The translations under genes and the position numbers were made by a program. From the NCBI RefSeq assembly GCF_900963305.1, contig NC_042532.1:10201207-10265206 (forward strand): a DNA stretch of 64,000 nt. The letters are read 5' to 3'. The stretch's first letter is position 1; every line of letters begins with the position of its first letter. The stretch comes from Echeneis naucrates. Taxonomy: Eukaryota > Chordata > Actinopteri > Carangiformes > Echeneidae. Positions 24,903 through 38,242 of this stretch are shown one piece after another. The notes under the pieces are model-generated. The model was not told where the DNA came from and made no database searches. It saw nothing but the letters and a program-made list of their open reading frames with translations.

Positions 24903-26508
24903 TTCTGTTTAGGGACTTGTTAGCCAGTGATGGAAATAACTCAAGCAGGCCTAACGTCAACTCTGGCCGAAAGCCTCCTACAGGACCACACACCCGTCCG
25001 ACATGTTTACCAGTTTCGGCGAGAGATCAGGCCGGTCCGAGTCCGGGCAGGACCGGATGTGTCCGGGACACTACAAATACACGCTGCAGGGGGGAAAAAA
25101 TACACAACGAAGCAAAACGCGTGAAACTAGAGTGGTTGTATCGGCGTCAAGCATGGCCCGACAACGACGGGGACGTTCAGACAATTTAGGGAGATTTCCA
25201 AATTAAAACGCTCGCATTCACGTGTGAGCTGGGGAATTTTACGATGAAATTCCGGACTGCACATTTCCGGTGGTGTCTGCGCGGCTTGACGCGGTGAACA
25301 GTGACATGCAGAAAGTGCACAGGGACATCCTTCACTCCTCTGTTGTTGTTGTTGTTGTGTGTTTACCAGACAAATGCACGATTACATCAAGGATTAAAGT
25401 TGGCTGGACACTCTGATACTGAACTTAAAGACACAACAGCACATGAAAAAAAAAAAAAAAATGTGCTCCATCCTTTCCTGGCGTTCAAACCCGGAAACTA
25501 CAGAAATGCATGCTGCAGACGTCATTGAGGCGCTACAGCTGTCCACATTCTTACTGTGTGGTTTGTGTGTGTTCACAGATGCTGCAACACGTTCAGTCTT
25601 TTGCTGTGGGATTTGTAAAGTGGACCCTGTCACATGAATTCTTTCACACTCACGTGTCTATTATAAACTCACAACAATATAATCACCTGGATTATTGTCT
25701 GAACTAGACAGGCAGGGACATGAAATATTTGAAGCTATCTGCTTGGTATGGAATAAATCGCCTACAATGTTGCACTCAAACTCAAACCTCAAACCTTTTA
25801 CCCTCATCACCCACCTCTGGTGTGGTAAAATCCTGTCATATGGATCATTTCATATTTAGATGTCAGTTTCTTCCTCTTCTTCTTTGTCTTACTATTATGT
25901 TTGGATGATAAGACAAATTAAATATTTGACAATTCAGTATACATACACATTACAATAATGCAGAAATGTTATAACCCCCCCACAGCACCTTGAACATTTG
26001 TTTGGTTGGGCAAAGCCATAGGTTTAATGTCTCCCATTCATCCATAAATCACCTTGGATAACAGCTTTTGCATAAAAATCTCTTCTGAGTCAATACATGA
26101 AATTTTTTTACTTAATTGAATGAGTACTCATTAAATCAATAGGTGGTTCATTCCATCCTGAACTTGGTAACAGACATGCTGTGGCTTAAGCAGTTTCTGA
26201 AAACATATAACACAAAGCCAATGTGAGAGACAGGAGCAGATACACAACAAAGGGAACACCATCAGATACTAATATAGTTGTGATATAGACTAAACAGGTT
26301 CCTCACCCAGGTAAAATGGCTAGCAGATGTCCCTAGTGCAGAAATCAGTGACAAGTAATCGAGATTTTTAAAAATCAGAAATTCCCATCAAAAATTTCAC
26401 ATTCAAATCACATCCAAGAATAATAACATAAAATGGAAGCACAGATTTTATCATTTTCAGGAGAATTTTTTACATTAAAGAGACCAGGTAGTAACATTAC
26501 AAGTACAC
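24903..26508. other. nek9 promoter and flank of the lectin cluster
   Basis: The first 350 bases upstream of the nek9 start are G+C- and CpG-rich, a likely CpG-island promoter. The rest is A+T-rich and holds no convincing gene. In human TMED10 would follow NEK9; it is not here. Confidence 0.55.
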
Positions 26509-28647
26509 ATGCCCACCCACTCTCTATCCCAGATACCAAGTTTTGTAATATTGACAGAGCAGCTACCTCACACAGATAAAGTGACATGCTGTGAGGAAAT
26601 CCTGTGTAAAACCAGAAGACCAGAGGGATATCCAGAGATGATTTCAAATAATGCCGGCAGTACAGATGGAAAATCATTACACCATAGCGAAAGAAGCAAA
26701 GGTTTGCACGTTATTCACCATCTCTTTGCTAAACCTACTGCATTATTTTCTGTGATTTACCTTGAGGTCATATCAAAGTTTTTGTTTGTTCAGGGTCTAT
26801 GTGGATGGCCAGACTTGGGTCCAGAAAGCTTCCAGCGTATCCACTGGCAATTGGGTGTTTAGCATTGCTAAATGCTATTCTCTTGTTGACTGCTGTTGTT
26901 ATTGGGATTTACTGTGAGTTGTTGAATCTCTACTTCACATATTTATATTCAGTTTGACATACAATGTACCGAGCAATTCACGGAACAGCATTTATAACAC
27001 TTGTATTATTAGCAAATCTACAAAAAAAGTCTTTACCTGTTCTGTACCTAACCTAATAGTTTTAACTAAAAGTGGCCTTCTTATGTACACTCATCATAGG
27101 TGAAAAAGTCAGTAAGGAGTCCTCTCCCCAAGATGCAACAACAGAAGTACTTTTTGTGGAGGCGAATCAACTTCGTGTAATTAACCACAACGCTTTGACG
27201 GCACAAGAAGAGGCTGAAAGAGAACTGAAACAAGTACTCGGGAAAAGTCAGCAAGTTAAACAACAGTTACAGCAGAACAAGACCCATAGTGACAACCTTC
27301 AGAAGAAATTTGAGACACTCCTAGTGGAGAAAGCAACTCTCCAGTCCAGTTCATCAGATTTGAGTGAGACAATGTTGCATTAATCTTAAGTGCAATTTGG
27401 AGTCAAACCATTTCTTCTTGTTTGTTAAACAAAATTGAAATCTTTTAACAGTGGAAAACTGTGGACAATGCCCCCAAGGATGGTTTTTATTAAATGCCAC
27501 ATGCTACTTCCACGGCAAATTGCCAAACAATCCCTTAAGAAGCTGGATGGACAGCAGAGCCGACTGTGTCAAGCGTGGGGCTGAACTTGTTGTGACCGAC
27601 ACCTTGCAAAAGATGGTGAGTCTGTTATGCTGTAACCCACCGGAGAAATTGGGAGTATATAGGTTGTGAAATTCACAATAGCTTTTATGTGAAAATGTAT
27701 GGTGTAGGCTGTCAAAGAAACCAAAGCCCCTTCACAATGCGACAGCACAAACGCAACAAAGTACATCCTCAATAAGATACCAAACAAAAAGAAAGAAAGT
27801 AGTTTTACTTAAATAGTGAACATTATCTGAGATGGCACAGCATCACAGTGGTCTAGAGCCTTTCTGTGTGGTACTTGCATATTTTCCACTTGCCTGCATG
27901 GGTTTCCTTCCACAGTATTTATACCAAGACATGCACACCAAGGTTAATTGGTGGCTCAAAATTTTCTGTAAGTGTGAGTGCTAGTGGTTGTTTGTCTCTC
28001 CATATGGGCCCTGCAATGGACTGGCGACCTGTCCAGCCCTCACTTCAGATGCCAGCTGGGATGGAATAGCCTGACAGACAAGCAGTTGAAAATGAAATGA
28101 TTGAAACCACTATTCAAGTGTACAGATCTCAGGTTTCTTCTCTGTTCACCTAGATAAGTCTTAGTGAGCACCTTCCAAAACTGAAGCCAGGCGGTCACGG
28201 GACAAGATATCTGGGAATTTGGATTGGCCTTACCGATAGGCAAACAGAGGGTACTTGGGTGTGGGTCAATAATGTGACTCTCCAGGGCCCCGGGTAAGAG
28301 CATTTACACTTAATATCAAGTGTTGCTGTGTGAGTTTGAGATCATCTGATGAAATCTGACCATCTTGCTTTTACTAAGTAAACTGTGAAAGCATCAGATC
28401 AAATGTATGTGCTTGCTACTGTTAAATTTACCAAAAACCACAGTAAAAGACCATTTAAGGTACTTAAGTGTAACCTGGATTTTTCTTTAGGTACTGGTCA
28501 CCAATGGAGCCAAACAACAGTGGAGTAGAGGGTGAAGACTGTGTTGGACTCCTGAACAGAGACAACCCTAGGATGTCATGGTACGATGCAAATTGCAACT
28601 ACAAAATGGAATGGCTATGTGAAAAGGCACTTGTCTCTTCAAGCTGA
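26509..28647 (+). CDS. Type II membrane C-type lectin receptor (copy A)
   Basis: Six exons, 26509-26701, 26794-26913, 27100-27363, 27452-27615, 28169-28293 and 28491-28647, give 340 residues. Order: a cytoplasmic tail of about 64 residues, one membrane span (LAIGCLALLNAILLLTAVVI), a coiled-coil stalk rich in Glu/Gln/Lys, then a long-form C-type lectin domain starting CGQCPQGW. The domain has WIGL, the calcium/mannose motif EPN, and WYD in place of the usual WND. Intron phases 1-1-1-0-2 are shared with every copy in the cluster. The exact start is uncertain; a later in-frame ATG lies at 26639. The acceptor of exon 5 is the weakest junction. Sugar recognition at the cell surface is inferred from the family. 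Confidence 0.82.
27886..28085 (-). repeat. Teleost interspersed repeat, minus orientation
   Basis: Contains CCCTGCAATGGACTGGCGAC and CTGTCCAG with flanking text of a very common fish repeat. It lies in an intron of lectin copy A and is the same family, in opposite orientation, as the element at 34650-34945. Confidence 0.6.
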
Positions 28648-30189
28648 CTTGAAGCACATGATGCGAGAGGACAAACGCCCAGTTATTTTCACCAAAAAAT
28701 GTATTCTTCATAGGTTTATTTACTCATGAATAAAGGCGTTGCATGATGACATACAGGGTAGCCAAAGGTTTATCTTTGCTACAGGTGTGCTTTCATTAAA
28801 CGCATGACAGATGTTATACGTTGCTTAATTTGTTTCTAAATCTAATGCAGTGGTAAATTTTGTCAAAAGGTATAAGATATTTTTGTGGGTCAATGCAAAA
28901 GTTTGGCTTATCCTGGTTTGTGTTTGGTGTGATGTTAAAATCTTTCCCTTTTAAAGAGAAAACATATTAAGAGACAAGGAAGAAGATGTGCTAAAATCCT
29001 TAATGAGCTTGTCTAATTATTTCTGTAGCACTCAATTGAAATAAATGGGATTTAGTGAACATCATTACTGGTGTACTCACTTCATTTGATGGATATCATT
29101 TCTGTGACTTTATGAGTGATTTTTAGATTGAATACAACTGTACCTTCCCCATAAACATACGTAGAGTTCCTATTTAGTTTTTTTGTACTGCATGGTAAAG
29201 GATGAGGACGATGAGGGCTAAGGTAGAGTAAAATTTGGTTGGTTGGTTAGCCAATCACAGATCACAGGCTAAACCCTCAGATACACACAAGTGTCCATCT
29301 CTGTAATTACTTTGTCGATGCTGGACCCAAAAGCATGAGGCAAACAAAAAGTTAAAATTCCACTAAAGATTTAATAATGTACCAGTCAAAACATGACTGC
29401 AAGCTTAACGAAACAATTACCCAAATGAAGGAGGTCACCAAACAGGAGAAAATACTGGAAAAATAGTAGACAAAAGCCAGATGAACAGGCGATGAACAAC
29501 AAAGAGTCTTAAACAGCTGATCCCGTGACACATTTCACCCCTCCATCCACCTTCTACCACTTTCAATCATTCATATGATACTCATTTTTCATTACAAATA
29601 TTTGAATAAAATGTTTAATTAAAATTGAAAATTAAAATGAAAAATATCTATTTTCTGTAAATACTGGTAGATGAAAAAAAATGGAATGCAATAGTCACTT
29701 TTCCTGGGAAGTGGTTACTGTAAATTAGCAGGAAACTGAGACTGGGCACACATTGTCAGGTGTTTACTGACGCCAAAGTCCAAAAAACACAAAAACACGG
29801 AAGCAGGTGCAGTGACGGAGGCTGGCTGGTCATAAAAGGTGGAGTGACTCTGGAGATGAACCACACCGGAGGCAGAGGCAAAAACAGGGTTAGGCCAAGA
29901 ACAGGAGCAGCACTGGAGAAACAACAAAACTCAGTCAGAAGACTGGACAACGCTGACAACAGACGGAAAGGGAAAGAGGGAGAGCAGAATCCCAAACAAA
30001 ACCGAGCACACTCTACACAAAAACCCCGGACTATAACAGTTACTTTTATAATGCTATACTCAATTACTAACTCAACTATTTTTTGAGCAATGCAACTAGT
30101 AACTATAATGAGTTTAAGTCATGTGTCCAACACTGTCAAGGTTCATTTGAAGTACTGCTTAGAGGACATATTCTTACCACTTGTCTTGT
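28648..30189. other. Intergenic DNA between lectin copies A and B
   Basis: AATAAA at 28729-28734 probably ends copy A. The rest is A+T-rich with repeat-like stretches at about 29320-29530 and 29750-30000 that I cannot assign to a family. No gene is supported. Confidence 0.5.
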
Positions 30190-30680
30190 AAACACTGCAG
30201 AGTAAGATACTGCACTGTGCAGTATCTTACTTTTTCCAAAGACTTGACTCTTCAGGACCTCGGATGCTGTTCCTGGAGTCCGCCGGAGCCACTCTCACAG
30301 TTTGGGGTCCACAGCCCTGAGTGCTCAGATTTCCACTGGGACCAAAGTCGCTTTTGATTTCAACATCTTTGCTAGTTATTCTCTCTTCCCTTGAAATTTC
30401 TCAAACTTCTCGTGTTGCTTCATCCTGATGTTACTGTTGCTTATGATTGCGACATCCAACGCTACCTTCTTCTGCTGTTTATCCACCTCGACTATATCCA
30501 GTTGGTCAGCTATTGCCAGTTTGCCAGTCTGCACATGGAAGTCCCACATGTTCTTAGCTTCATCATTCTCAACCGCCTTAGGAGTTTTATCCCATTTAGA
30601 CATTGAAACTCATCCCAGATGTTCCTGCAAGTATTGCCTACCCTGCTGCTCTACTTCTAAACACACACAGAAGCAGAGTG
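30190..30680 (-). mobile_element. Decayed LINE fragment (C-terminal part of the ORF)
   Basis: On the minus strand a 75-residue frame includes KTPKAVENDEAKNMWDF, then DIVEVDKQQKKVALDVAI and SNIRMKQHEKFEKFQG. Past its stop, the same frame continues to match with PKL-EWL and TPGTASEV. This is the conserved end of a non-LTR retrotransposon protein common in aquatic animals. Several in-frame stops show it is dead. The exact clade is not certain. Confidence 0.7.
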
Positions 30681-30875
30681 GCAGATTTATACCATAATGT
30701 ATCACTGAAGTAACAAAGAAATGCTGTGCCACTGACTTCAGACAAACACACCGACATTTACGTGTTTTACTTTTGTTCTGGACTTTTAAGTTTAGCTGGA
30801 GTTTTGCCCTTGGTCAAAAGTTGGGGTGGCAAACTTGCCAGTTTAAAGAAACGCTCAAGTTCAGCCCAGTGCAGC

Positions 30876-30883
30876 TATAAAAG
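30876..30883 (+). promoter_or_regulatory. TATA box of lectin copy B
   Basis: TATAAAAG lies 63 nt before the copy B start codon, which leaves room for a short 5' UTR of about 30-40 nt. Confidence 0.6.
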
Positions 30884-30945
30884 AGGTGGCAGATAGATGG
30901 CTGGGCGGTGTATACACGAGTGCAGCCACAGAGAAACTACACAGA

Positions 30946-32799
30946 ATGGCAAGTGGCAAATACTTAAAAATACTCCATGGAAAATTTGGAGGTATGATAC
31001 ATATATTTTTTAATCTCCTGACACTTTTATTGCATTGTCTAATTATGTCTTAATTTTTTGTGGTTGCTTTGTGTTACTTTAACTGAATTAATTTATAGTT
31101 GTTATGTCACTGAGGATAGGGTTAGGTTAGTCACACCTCAGTGACTGTAGTTGTAAAGTTATATTTCTGTTGTTTGTTACACTAAAACTTCTGTGCATGC
31201 ACTGTATGTGTGGACACCATCAATTAGCCACAATACTCAGATTTTCCAGTGCTGTTTATGAAAAGGCAACTTACTAAACTTTTTTCTATGCGATTTTTTG
31301 ATTTATGTACAATGTGATAAAATCCACCTTGCCAGAAAGTAATCATAAATAAAGGAAGGTGATTTGAAATGTTTCCTTTATTTGAAGCTTTAAGATGAAT
31401 CAATAGCAAAGATTTTCATGGACTATAATCACAGGTGGATCCAACTCTCTGGTTATACTGTGTCTGGCACTGTTGAATGCTGCTTTACTGATTGCTGCTG
31501 TTGCCATTGGGATTAAGTGTGAGTATGACAGTTGGCCAAAAGTTTCGTTTCCCTGAAACTTTCACACAGTTACCATTTTCAGACAAATAAGGTTGCTAAA
31601 CATTCAGCATTTCAAACAGTCAGCCAAACAGTTAGTATCTAACAGTATCGCGCATTTTTATAAAATGGATTTTGACTACATCATCACACACAAATTAAGC
31701 CAGTTGTTTTTGCTTCAGTCTGTCTTTTGTGTGGTTTTGTCTTTAGGTGCCAAAGTCAAAGATGGTTCCCACCAAGTCTCCCACTTGGCTGCAACACAAC
31801 TCATCAATGAGCTGGACTATCTCCGTAGCAACCACAGCCAGGTGATGCAGGCTGAGGAGGCGGCCAAGAAAGCGTTAGAAAGGGCAGTCAAAAACCACAA
31901 ACAGCTACAGGCACAAATTCAGCAACTGATTACTGTGAATGATGGCTATCAGAAACAGATGGAGGCGCTGCGAGCAGAGAAGACAAGTCTGCAGTCCAAC
32001 ATGTCAACTCTGGGTGAGACATAGCTGTATTTTAGTTTATAACTTCAGCCTTTATTCTATTAATTAAATTGCAAAAGTGAAAACCACTTCAAATGAAAAT
32101 GAAGATTTTTGTTTCACCCAGACGGAACCTGTGCCAGATGTCTCCCTGGATGGATCATTTCCAACTCAACCTGCTATTTCTTTTCTGAAGACTCGTCCAA
32201 AGTGAAGAAGAACTGGCCGCAGAGCAGAGCAGACTGTTTGAGGCGTGGAGCCGACCTGGTTGTGATTGACAGCCCAGAGGAGCAGGTGGGCTCTAAACAA
32301 ACCAGGAAGAGGGGGAAATACTGCTGAGAACACACTTTGTCAATAACAATGTTGAAATTAATATTTCTTATTTATGACAATCAGGCCCTTTAGATAATAA
32401 AGTCTGGTTATCTACACAGGAATTTGTGAATGACAAGGTCAGGATTCTGAATGGTGGCCGTGTCAACTGGCAGAGCGGATCCTGGATCGGCCTCACTGAC
32501 GTGGTTACGGAGGGGAAATGGGTCTGGAATAACAATGTCACTGAGTTGGATGAAAGGTGATGGATTTTTTTTAATAATCTGGTGACAGCAATTGATCTCC
32601 AGGCACCACGACTAAACAAAGTGTCTTCTAAATAATTTCTCTAAGGTACTGGGCGAATGGAGAACCAAACAACCATGGACATCAGGGAGAAGACTGTGCA
32701 ATTACAGTTTATAGAGCCAGTAATCCCTGGAAGACCCGATTTGATGGGAAGTGTAATGAGTTTGAGATGACCTGGATATGTGAAATGCCTTCAAAATAA
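30946..32799 (+). CDS. Type II membrane C-type lectin receptor (copy B)
   Basis: Six exons, 30946-30991, 31435-31518, 31747-32013, 32122-32285, 32420-32556 and 32646-32799, give 283 residues. The cytoplasmic tail is very short (about 18 residues, MASGKYLKILHGKFGG) with no ITIM. One membrane span (LVILCLALLNAALLIAAVAI) leads to a coiled-coil stalk of about 85 residues and a C-type lectin domain starting CARCLPGW. WIGL and EPN are present, but the WND motif is replaced by RFDGKC, so calcium-dependent sugar binding may be altered. AATAAA lies at 32863-32868. The stalk and lectin exons are almost identical to the pseudogene that follows, so copy B is its recent parent or sister. Confidence 0.9.
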
Positions 32800-33984
32800 A
32801 CTGTATATACTCCTTCAGCACTCCTCAGGCATAAAACCTGAACATGTGTTTATAATCGCCTGAATAAAATACCTCTAAGAACGGAATTTCAGCTCATTAC
32901 GTGGTATCTGCATGTACTGTAGTGCTAGAAGCTGCCTTACAACAGATACTTGATTTGTTGTTTTATATGAGTAAGACAGAAAATCTAATTATTTTGAATG
33001 AACTATATTTGAGATAGGAGACTCACGGGGCAACTTCACCACCACCTTGTTTGAGCCAGCCTCTGTGAAGTGGACTATTTACCAGAACACCAGCAAGAAC
33101 TTCAGCGTGAAACATGACTCATGTCTGTGACTGCATGGAAGTTAAAGTCTCAACCCATTAGCATGCTAATGTTTAGTTTTAGCTCAAAGCATTGCTGCGC
33201 CTCAGTGCTGTTTGCGTGGCAGAAGCCTGTTAGTCATGTATGAAAGAATCTGTAGAGAGACACTGAGCTGCTGCTGTTTCCGAGGAAGCACAGGATACAC
33301 GCACACACACTCACATGTGAAACTATTCCACAATTTACAGGCAATCCGTGCATAACCCTTTAAAAATCTTCTTTCACTGTTATCCACTGTCACTTTCTTC
33401 AGTTTATCCTTCTCTTTGCAAATAACACTATGACTTTAAATTGTCCAATGGCATTATTCGTATGTTATTGAATGAAGAGCATCAGTCATATTGAACACCT
33501 CCAAACAACGATCACATATATTGCTCTTTTACCAGTTTGCACTAGTATCCCTTAAAATGAGCCTTAATATTTTCAAGGATCACTTCACTTGCTAGTTCCG
33601 CAGCACCATCAGCAGATTTATGGGGCCATTACCGGTCACATTAATGCTCTGAATTACATAATGCCACCCTGCTATGCTCACAGTGCCCACACTATAATCC
33701 AAACATCTTAGTTTTTTGGGGTTTGTTTTGTCATTAGCTGCTCCTTCTTCCACCATGTTAAGAAAAAGTAAATAAATGGATGTTATGTATGTTGGTTAGG
33801 AGAGTGTGTATGAATTTTTTAGAAAACTAAAACTGGAAAAAACAAATTAATTCACCCACCTGCTGAAAATTGAAAGGTAAAGCGAGCTTTATCACTAGAT
33901 AGCAGAAAGTCTGAAGGGAAGCACATTTTAATTTTTATTTCATTAAACTTATCCTGGAAATCTTTCTAAATGACTGTATTACAG
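32800..33984. other. Intergenic DNA between lectin copies B and C
   Basis: Mostly A+T-rich DNA. No gene, and no first exon for copy C, could be identified. Confidence 0.5.
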
Positions 33985-35829
33985 GTGGGAAAAGATTTAT
34001 AAACGGGGTTATTCTGTGTCTTGGACTGCTGGACTTTGTACTGCAGATAGCATAGTTGGAGTTGCTCTTGGGATGAACTGTAAGTATGAAAGTTTTATTT
34101 CCTCTTACTTCTTCTGAGGAACCTGCCACTCAAACGAGAGCAGCTCCACAGCAACATCAGCAGATTTTTGAAACGATTATTCTTAGCATCTGGCAGATAT
34201 TGGTTGCATCAATACAAACAACAAAGTGCATTTTGTTGGAAAGGCAATATGTTAGCGTTGGGGACCTAAGAGCAGTACACATAATAGGGAAATAGGGTTG
34301 GAGCTGAGCAAATGGAGCTGAGCCGCGTTGGGGGGGGGCATACGGAGGAGGTTGAGGTGAACAGCTTCCAGAGGGCAGGGAGGTGGGCTGAGGGAGACTG
34401 GAGACAGGTGGACTGCAGTCAAAGACAGTAGCCAGGCTGGGAAAGACTGCAGACATAGAGCAGGATTCGTAAAACAGAATCTGAACTAAAGTCTCATGTA
34501 GTGCAGGCTGGACAGATCCAAACAGGTTCAAAAGAGTCTGGAGATGTGATGGAGTCTGATGAATGACAGCGGCAGCCTGGCTCCCATCCTGCAAAAATAC
34601 CCAAAGGAGGGAGGGTGGGGGTTAGGGTTTCATCAGATCATTTCATTTATCAGGAATTCATTCATTCATCTTCAACCGCTTATCTGTTTGCTGGTCGTGG
34701 GGAGTGCTGGAGCCAATCCCAGCTCAGTCTGGGACAGGCCACCAGTCCATCACAGGGCCAACACACAGAGACAGACTGAGACACACAACCACTCACACTC
34801 AGACTTATGGACAATTTAGAGTCACCAGTCAACCCAAACATGCATATGTTTGGACAGTGGGAGGAAGTCAGAGAAGCCGGAGGAAACCCACGCATGCGCG
34901 GGGAGAACATGCAAACTCCCCACAGAAGGGCCCCAGGCCCAGAACTTATCAGGAGTTGATTTCAGCAAAATTTCAAAATAGAATGCATTTCTGCTGATTA
35001 GAAAAAAAAATAATAAAAATGAAAAATGGGGAAACGTTGTAAACTTGTTTTCAGGTTAAGTGAAAGGGAAGTGAAAGGACAAATCCTAAACATATTGTAA
35101 AAAACAGTTTCAGTTCAAACTTGAACACACATGCAATTGGTTTAAATTTTGAGACAGTTGTTTTTGCTTCAGTCTGTCTTTTGTGTGGTTTTGTCTTTAG
35201 GTGCCAAATTCAAAGATGGTTCCCGCCAAGTCTCCCACTTGTCTGCAACACAACTCATCAATGAGCTGGACCGTTTCCATAGAAACCACAGCCAGGTGAT
35301 GCAGGCCGAGGAGGAGGCCAAGAAAGCGTTAGAGAGGGCAGTCAAAAACCACAAACAGCTACAGGCACAAATTCAGCAACTGATTACTGTGAATGATGGG
35401 GGAAATACTGTTGAGAACACACTGTGTCAATAACAATGTTGAAATTAATATTTCTTATTTATGACAATCAGGCCCTTTAGATAATAAAATCCGGTTATCT
35501 ATCCGGTTATTTGTGAATGACAAGGTCAGGATTCTGAATGGTGGCCGTGTCAACCGGCAGAGCGGATCCTGGATCGGCCTCACTGTCGTGGTTACGGAGG
35601 GGAAATGGGTCTGGAATAACAATGTCACTGAGTTGGATGAAAGGTGAGAGATCAATAACTGTACTGTCAATATTGTTGTAAATTTGAAATATGAATGATT
35701 AAATAAATTGGAGCAACTTCTTTTTTAATGAATTGTCTGAGGTACTGGATGGATGGAGAACCAAACCACATAGGACAGCGAGAGGACTATGGCGTTGCAG
35801 TTTACACTTCTTCAAATGACTCAGTTTGA
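33985..35829 (+). pseudogene. Broken C-type lectin receptor (copy C)
   Basis: A near copy of lectin B. The membrane-span exon (33985-34079) carries a frameshift and a stop. The stalk exon from 35201 matches B closely up to VNDG, then jumps straight into B's intron after the first lectin exon: about 365 bases, including the end of the stalk and the whole first lectin exon, are gone. The second lectin exon (from about 35510) has lost its AG acceptor. The last exon (35742-35829) has Tyr for the conserved Cys (REDYG against GEDCA) and stops early, before the WICE motif. No first exon is visible. It cannot make a receptor. Confidence 0.9.
34650..34945 (+). repeat. Teleost interspersed repeat inside pseudogene C
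   Basis: Text such as GGGACAGGCCACCAGTCCAT, CAATTTAGAGTCACCAGTCA and CGGAGGAAACCCACGCATGC is typical of a very common fish repeat. It lies in the intron between the membrane-span and stalk exons. Confidence 0.7.
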
Positions 35830-36247
35830 TGGGAGGAGGTTAAATCAGTTCACAGGACACACCTTTTCAACACCACAATTTTGGCTGGTTTGAAGTTTCC
35901 GTCTTCGTATGATTTTCTCTCTAATGTGATTTCATTTTCTTCTCTCTGGCTTGTTGTTTTAATTGACTTGTCTCCTGTAAGACATTGTTGAGAACATCAT
36001 AAACAAAATGCTTTTTTTGTTATTTGTATTAGTATCTGTTATTCACTGTTTTACTGTGACTCTGCACTAAGCCTCATTTGGAGTGCTTGCATGATTTCAC
36101 AGTAGGAAACAGGATCACTGGATCAGGTGATGAAATTGTTAATAATTTCACTTCCTCTTCCTCGCATCAGGCAGTGTCAACACAAGACAATGTCCTGATG
36201 AAATATCTTTGTGCTCTCATTAGCTTGAGCTCAATTGAACAGTAAAT

Positions 36248-38242
36248 ATGCAGCAGACAGAAGCCCAAAACCAAAAATCTGATGTTCCGTTTAATACACT
36301 GATTTGTCAAGAGGACTTGTGTGACGAGGAGCATCACCCTGACAACTCTTCCCAGAAAAAAAGGCAACAAGGTATTCCAAGCTCTCAACTTGTTTTTTTA
36401 GTGAATGGGTTAATAGACAAAGCATTCATGATCATGGCAACATTAAAACGTCTCTGGGGAATAAATTATACTGATAACAGTGTACAGTGTTTTTAATATT
36501 GGGTCATTGTCTCTGTCTAGTGTCCATGTCCAGTATGATACCTGGGCGACGTGGCAGACCGGCTGTAGTGATCCTGTTGGTACTTGCTGCTGTGCTGCTG
36601 ATAGTTGATGTCGCACTTGGGCTCCACTGTAAGTCCATATCTGTGAATGTTTTCTTAATTTCATCAATTATTTGCTCACATTTTAGATTGTAGAATAGTG
36701 GAAATGTCCATGACAATTTCCAGCAGTCCACAGTAAATAGAATAATATATAGTTTTTCAGTTTTTCAGCTAATATTGCTGTAATTTTATTGCTTAATGTG
36801 TGTTATCTAAAGAATGGGTGTCTGGAAATAATGGACATTGATAGATCATGTATACACTATATGTGGACACCAGCTTTAACAAACGAGCATACTGAATAAG
36901 GCTCGATGCTGGATGCTCTACTTTTGTTTCATTTATAATTCTAAAGTCCATTTATCTCCTATATTAAATTCTATTAGCTGAGTTATTTCCATACTCCAGC
37001 AAGGAGTAAAATGAAAGCAGGGACACAATGATTAACACCATTTCTCTTCAACACTCACAGATAACCACCTCACAGCTGAGGATGCCGAGCTTATTAAAAG
37101 TGAGCTGAACATTCTCCAGGACACTTACAAGATTGGCATTGAAGCTACTTACAATGCCAATAAAAATTTGGAAAGTGAGAAGAGTCGACAGACAGAAACC
37201 AACTGGGAGCTCGAACACCAGACAAGAAGAAAGAGTAACTATGAAGAACGGATTTCTAAAATTCAAAAGGACATTGCAGCACTGAAATCCCACTTACCAT
37301 TTATAAGTGAGTGCACGTTTACTGTTACTATACATCACAATGAAAGCATGCAGAAATTTTTATTTTTTTTTCTGTTCTTAGTGTCATTCCCTTTAATCTT
37401 CAGGGGATAGCTGCGAACGGTGTCCACCAGGATGGGTTTTCTTGAATTTGATGTGCTATTACTTTCCTTTTACTGCTATTGCTGGACAGAAAAGCTGGCA
37501 AAACGCTAGAGAGTACTGTCAGGCACATGGTGGTGATCTGATGGTCATAGACAGCAAAGACAAAGAGGTTAGTTCACATGTTCACTGCAAAGCCGATTGT
37601 GTAAAATTTTAAATCACTTAATGACATTAAAATGTACTTTTAACCAAGTTTATATGTTCATTTGGCAGAACACAACTGTAACTTTCTTGAGAAATAAGAT
37701 TGACCGCTCAAAGCCTCTCATCGGCTTCTGGATTGGACTCACAGATTTACAGGAAGAAGGGACTTGGAAATGGTTGGACGGAACATTATTGGTTGAAGGG
37801 TAAGAGTTTGCATATTTTACAGAATAGAACAAGACTCGTTTTTTGTTCACTTTCTTATATAACAGTCAAGATTTACATAAAACATATTTATGTTTTTTTG
37901 TTTTCTTTTTTGCTTATTCATAAGAGTTAAAAGCTACAAGTTAACTAGGGGCCTGAGTGATGATTAGTTTTGTTTTTGTTTGCCTCTTATTAACAGCAGT
38001 CTCTCATCAAAATAATGAGTGTGTTGTATGGGGTAAAAATACAAACTGTGGAGAGTAAATCCTACGTATTTGTATGCTAACCTATAGTTTCCTCCAGGTA
38101 CTGGAACTATGATGAACTAGGCGATGATACCAAAAAGAACTGTGCAGCGGTTTTTCCCAAAGAAAACATCTTCCAGGCTTGGGATGATGCTGCATGTGAT
38201 ACCACAATGAAATGGATTTGTGAAAAATCACCAACTTTATGA
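36248..38242 (+). CDS. Type II membrane C-type lectin receptor (copy D)
   Basis: Six exons, 36248-36371, 36521-36628, 37061-37306, 37404-37567, 37669-37799 and 38098-38242, give 305 residues. The tail holds LICQEDL, also seen in remnant form in copy F. The membrane span (VVILLVLAAVLLIVDVALGL) contains an Asp, which is unusual. A coiled-coil stalk ends in KSHLPFI. The lectin domain starts CERCPPGW and has WIGL, but the EPN motif is replaced by DELGDD; WDD stands in for WND. It may bind something other than mannose-type sugars. AATAAA lies at 38323-38328. It pairs with copy F by membrane span and stalk. Confidence 0.9.

Noticed and set aside
24399-25206. Plus-strand frames of 153, 110 and 67 codons near the nek9 start
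   Set aside because: They overlap nek9 exon 1 antisense and its G+C-rich promoter; composition explains them.
35149-35433. 94-codon frame in the copy C stalk region as a short functional protein
   Set aside because: It begins in intron-like text shared with copy B and runs into intron sequence through the deletion join, so it is part of the pseudogene.
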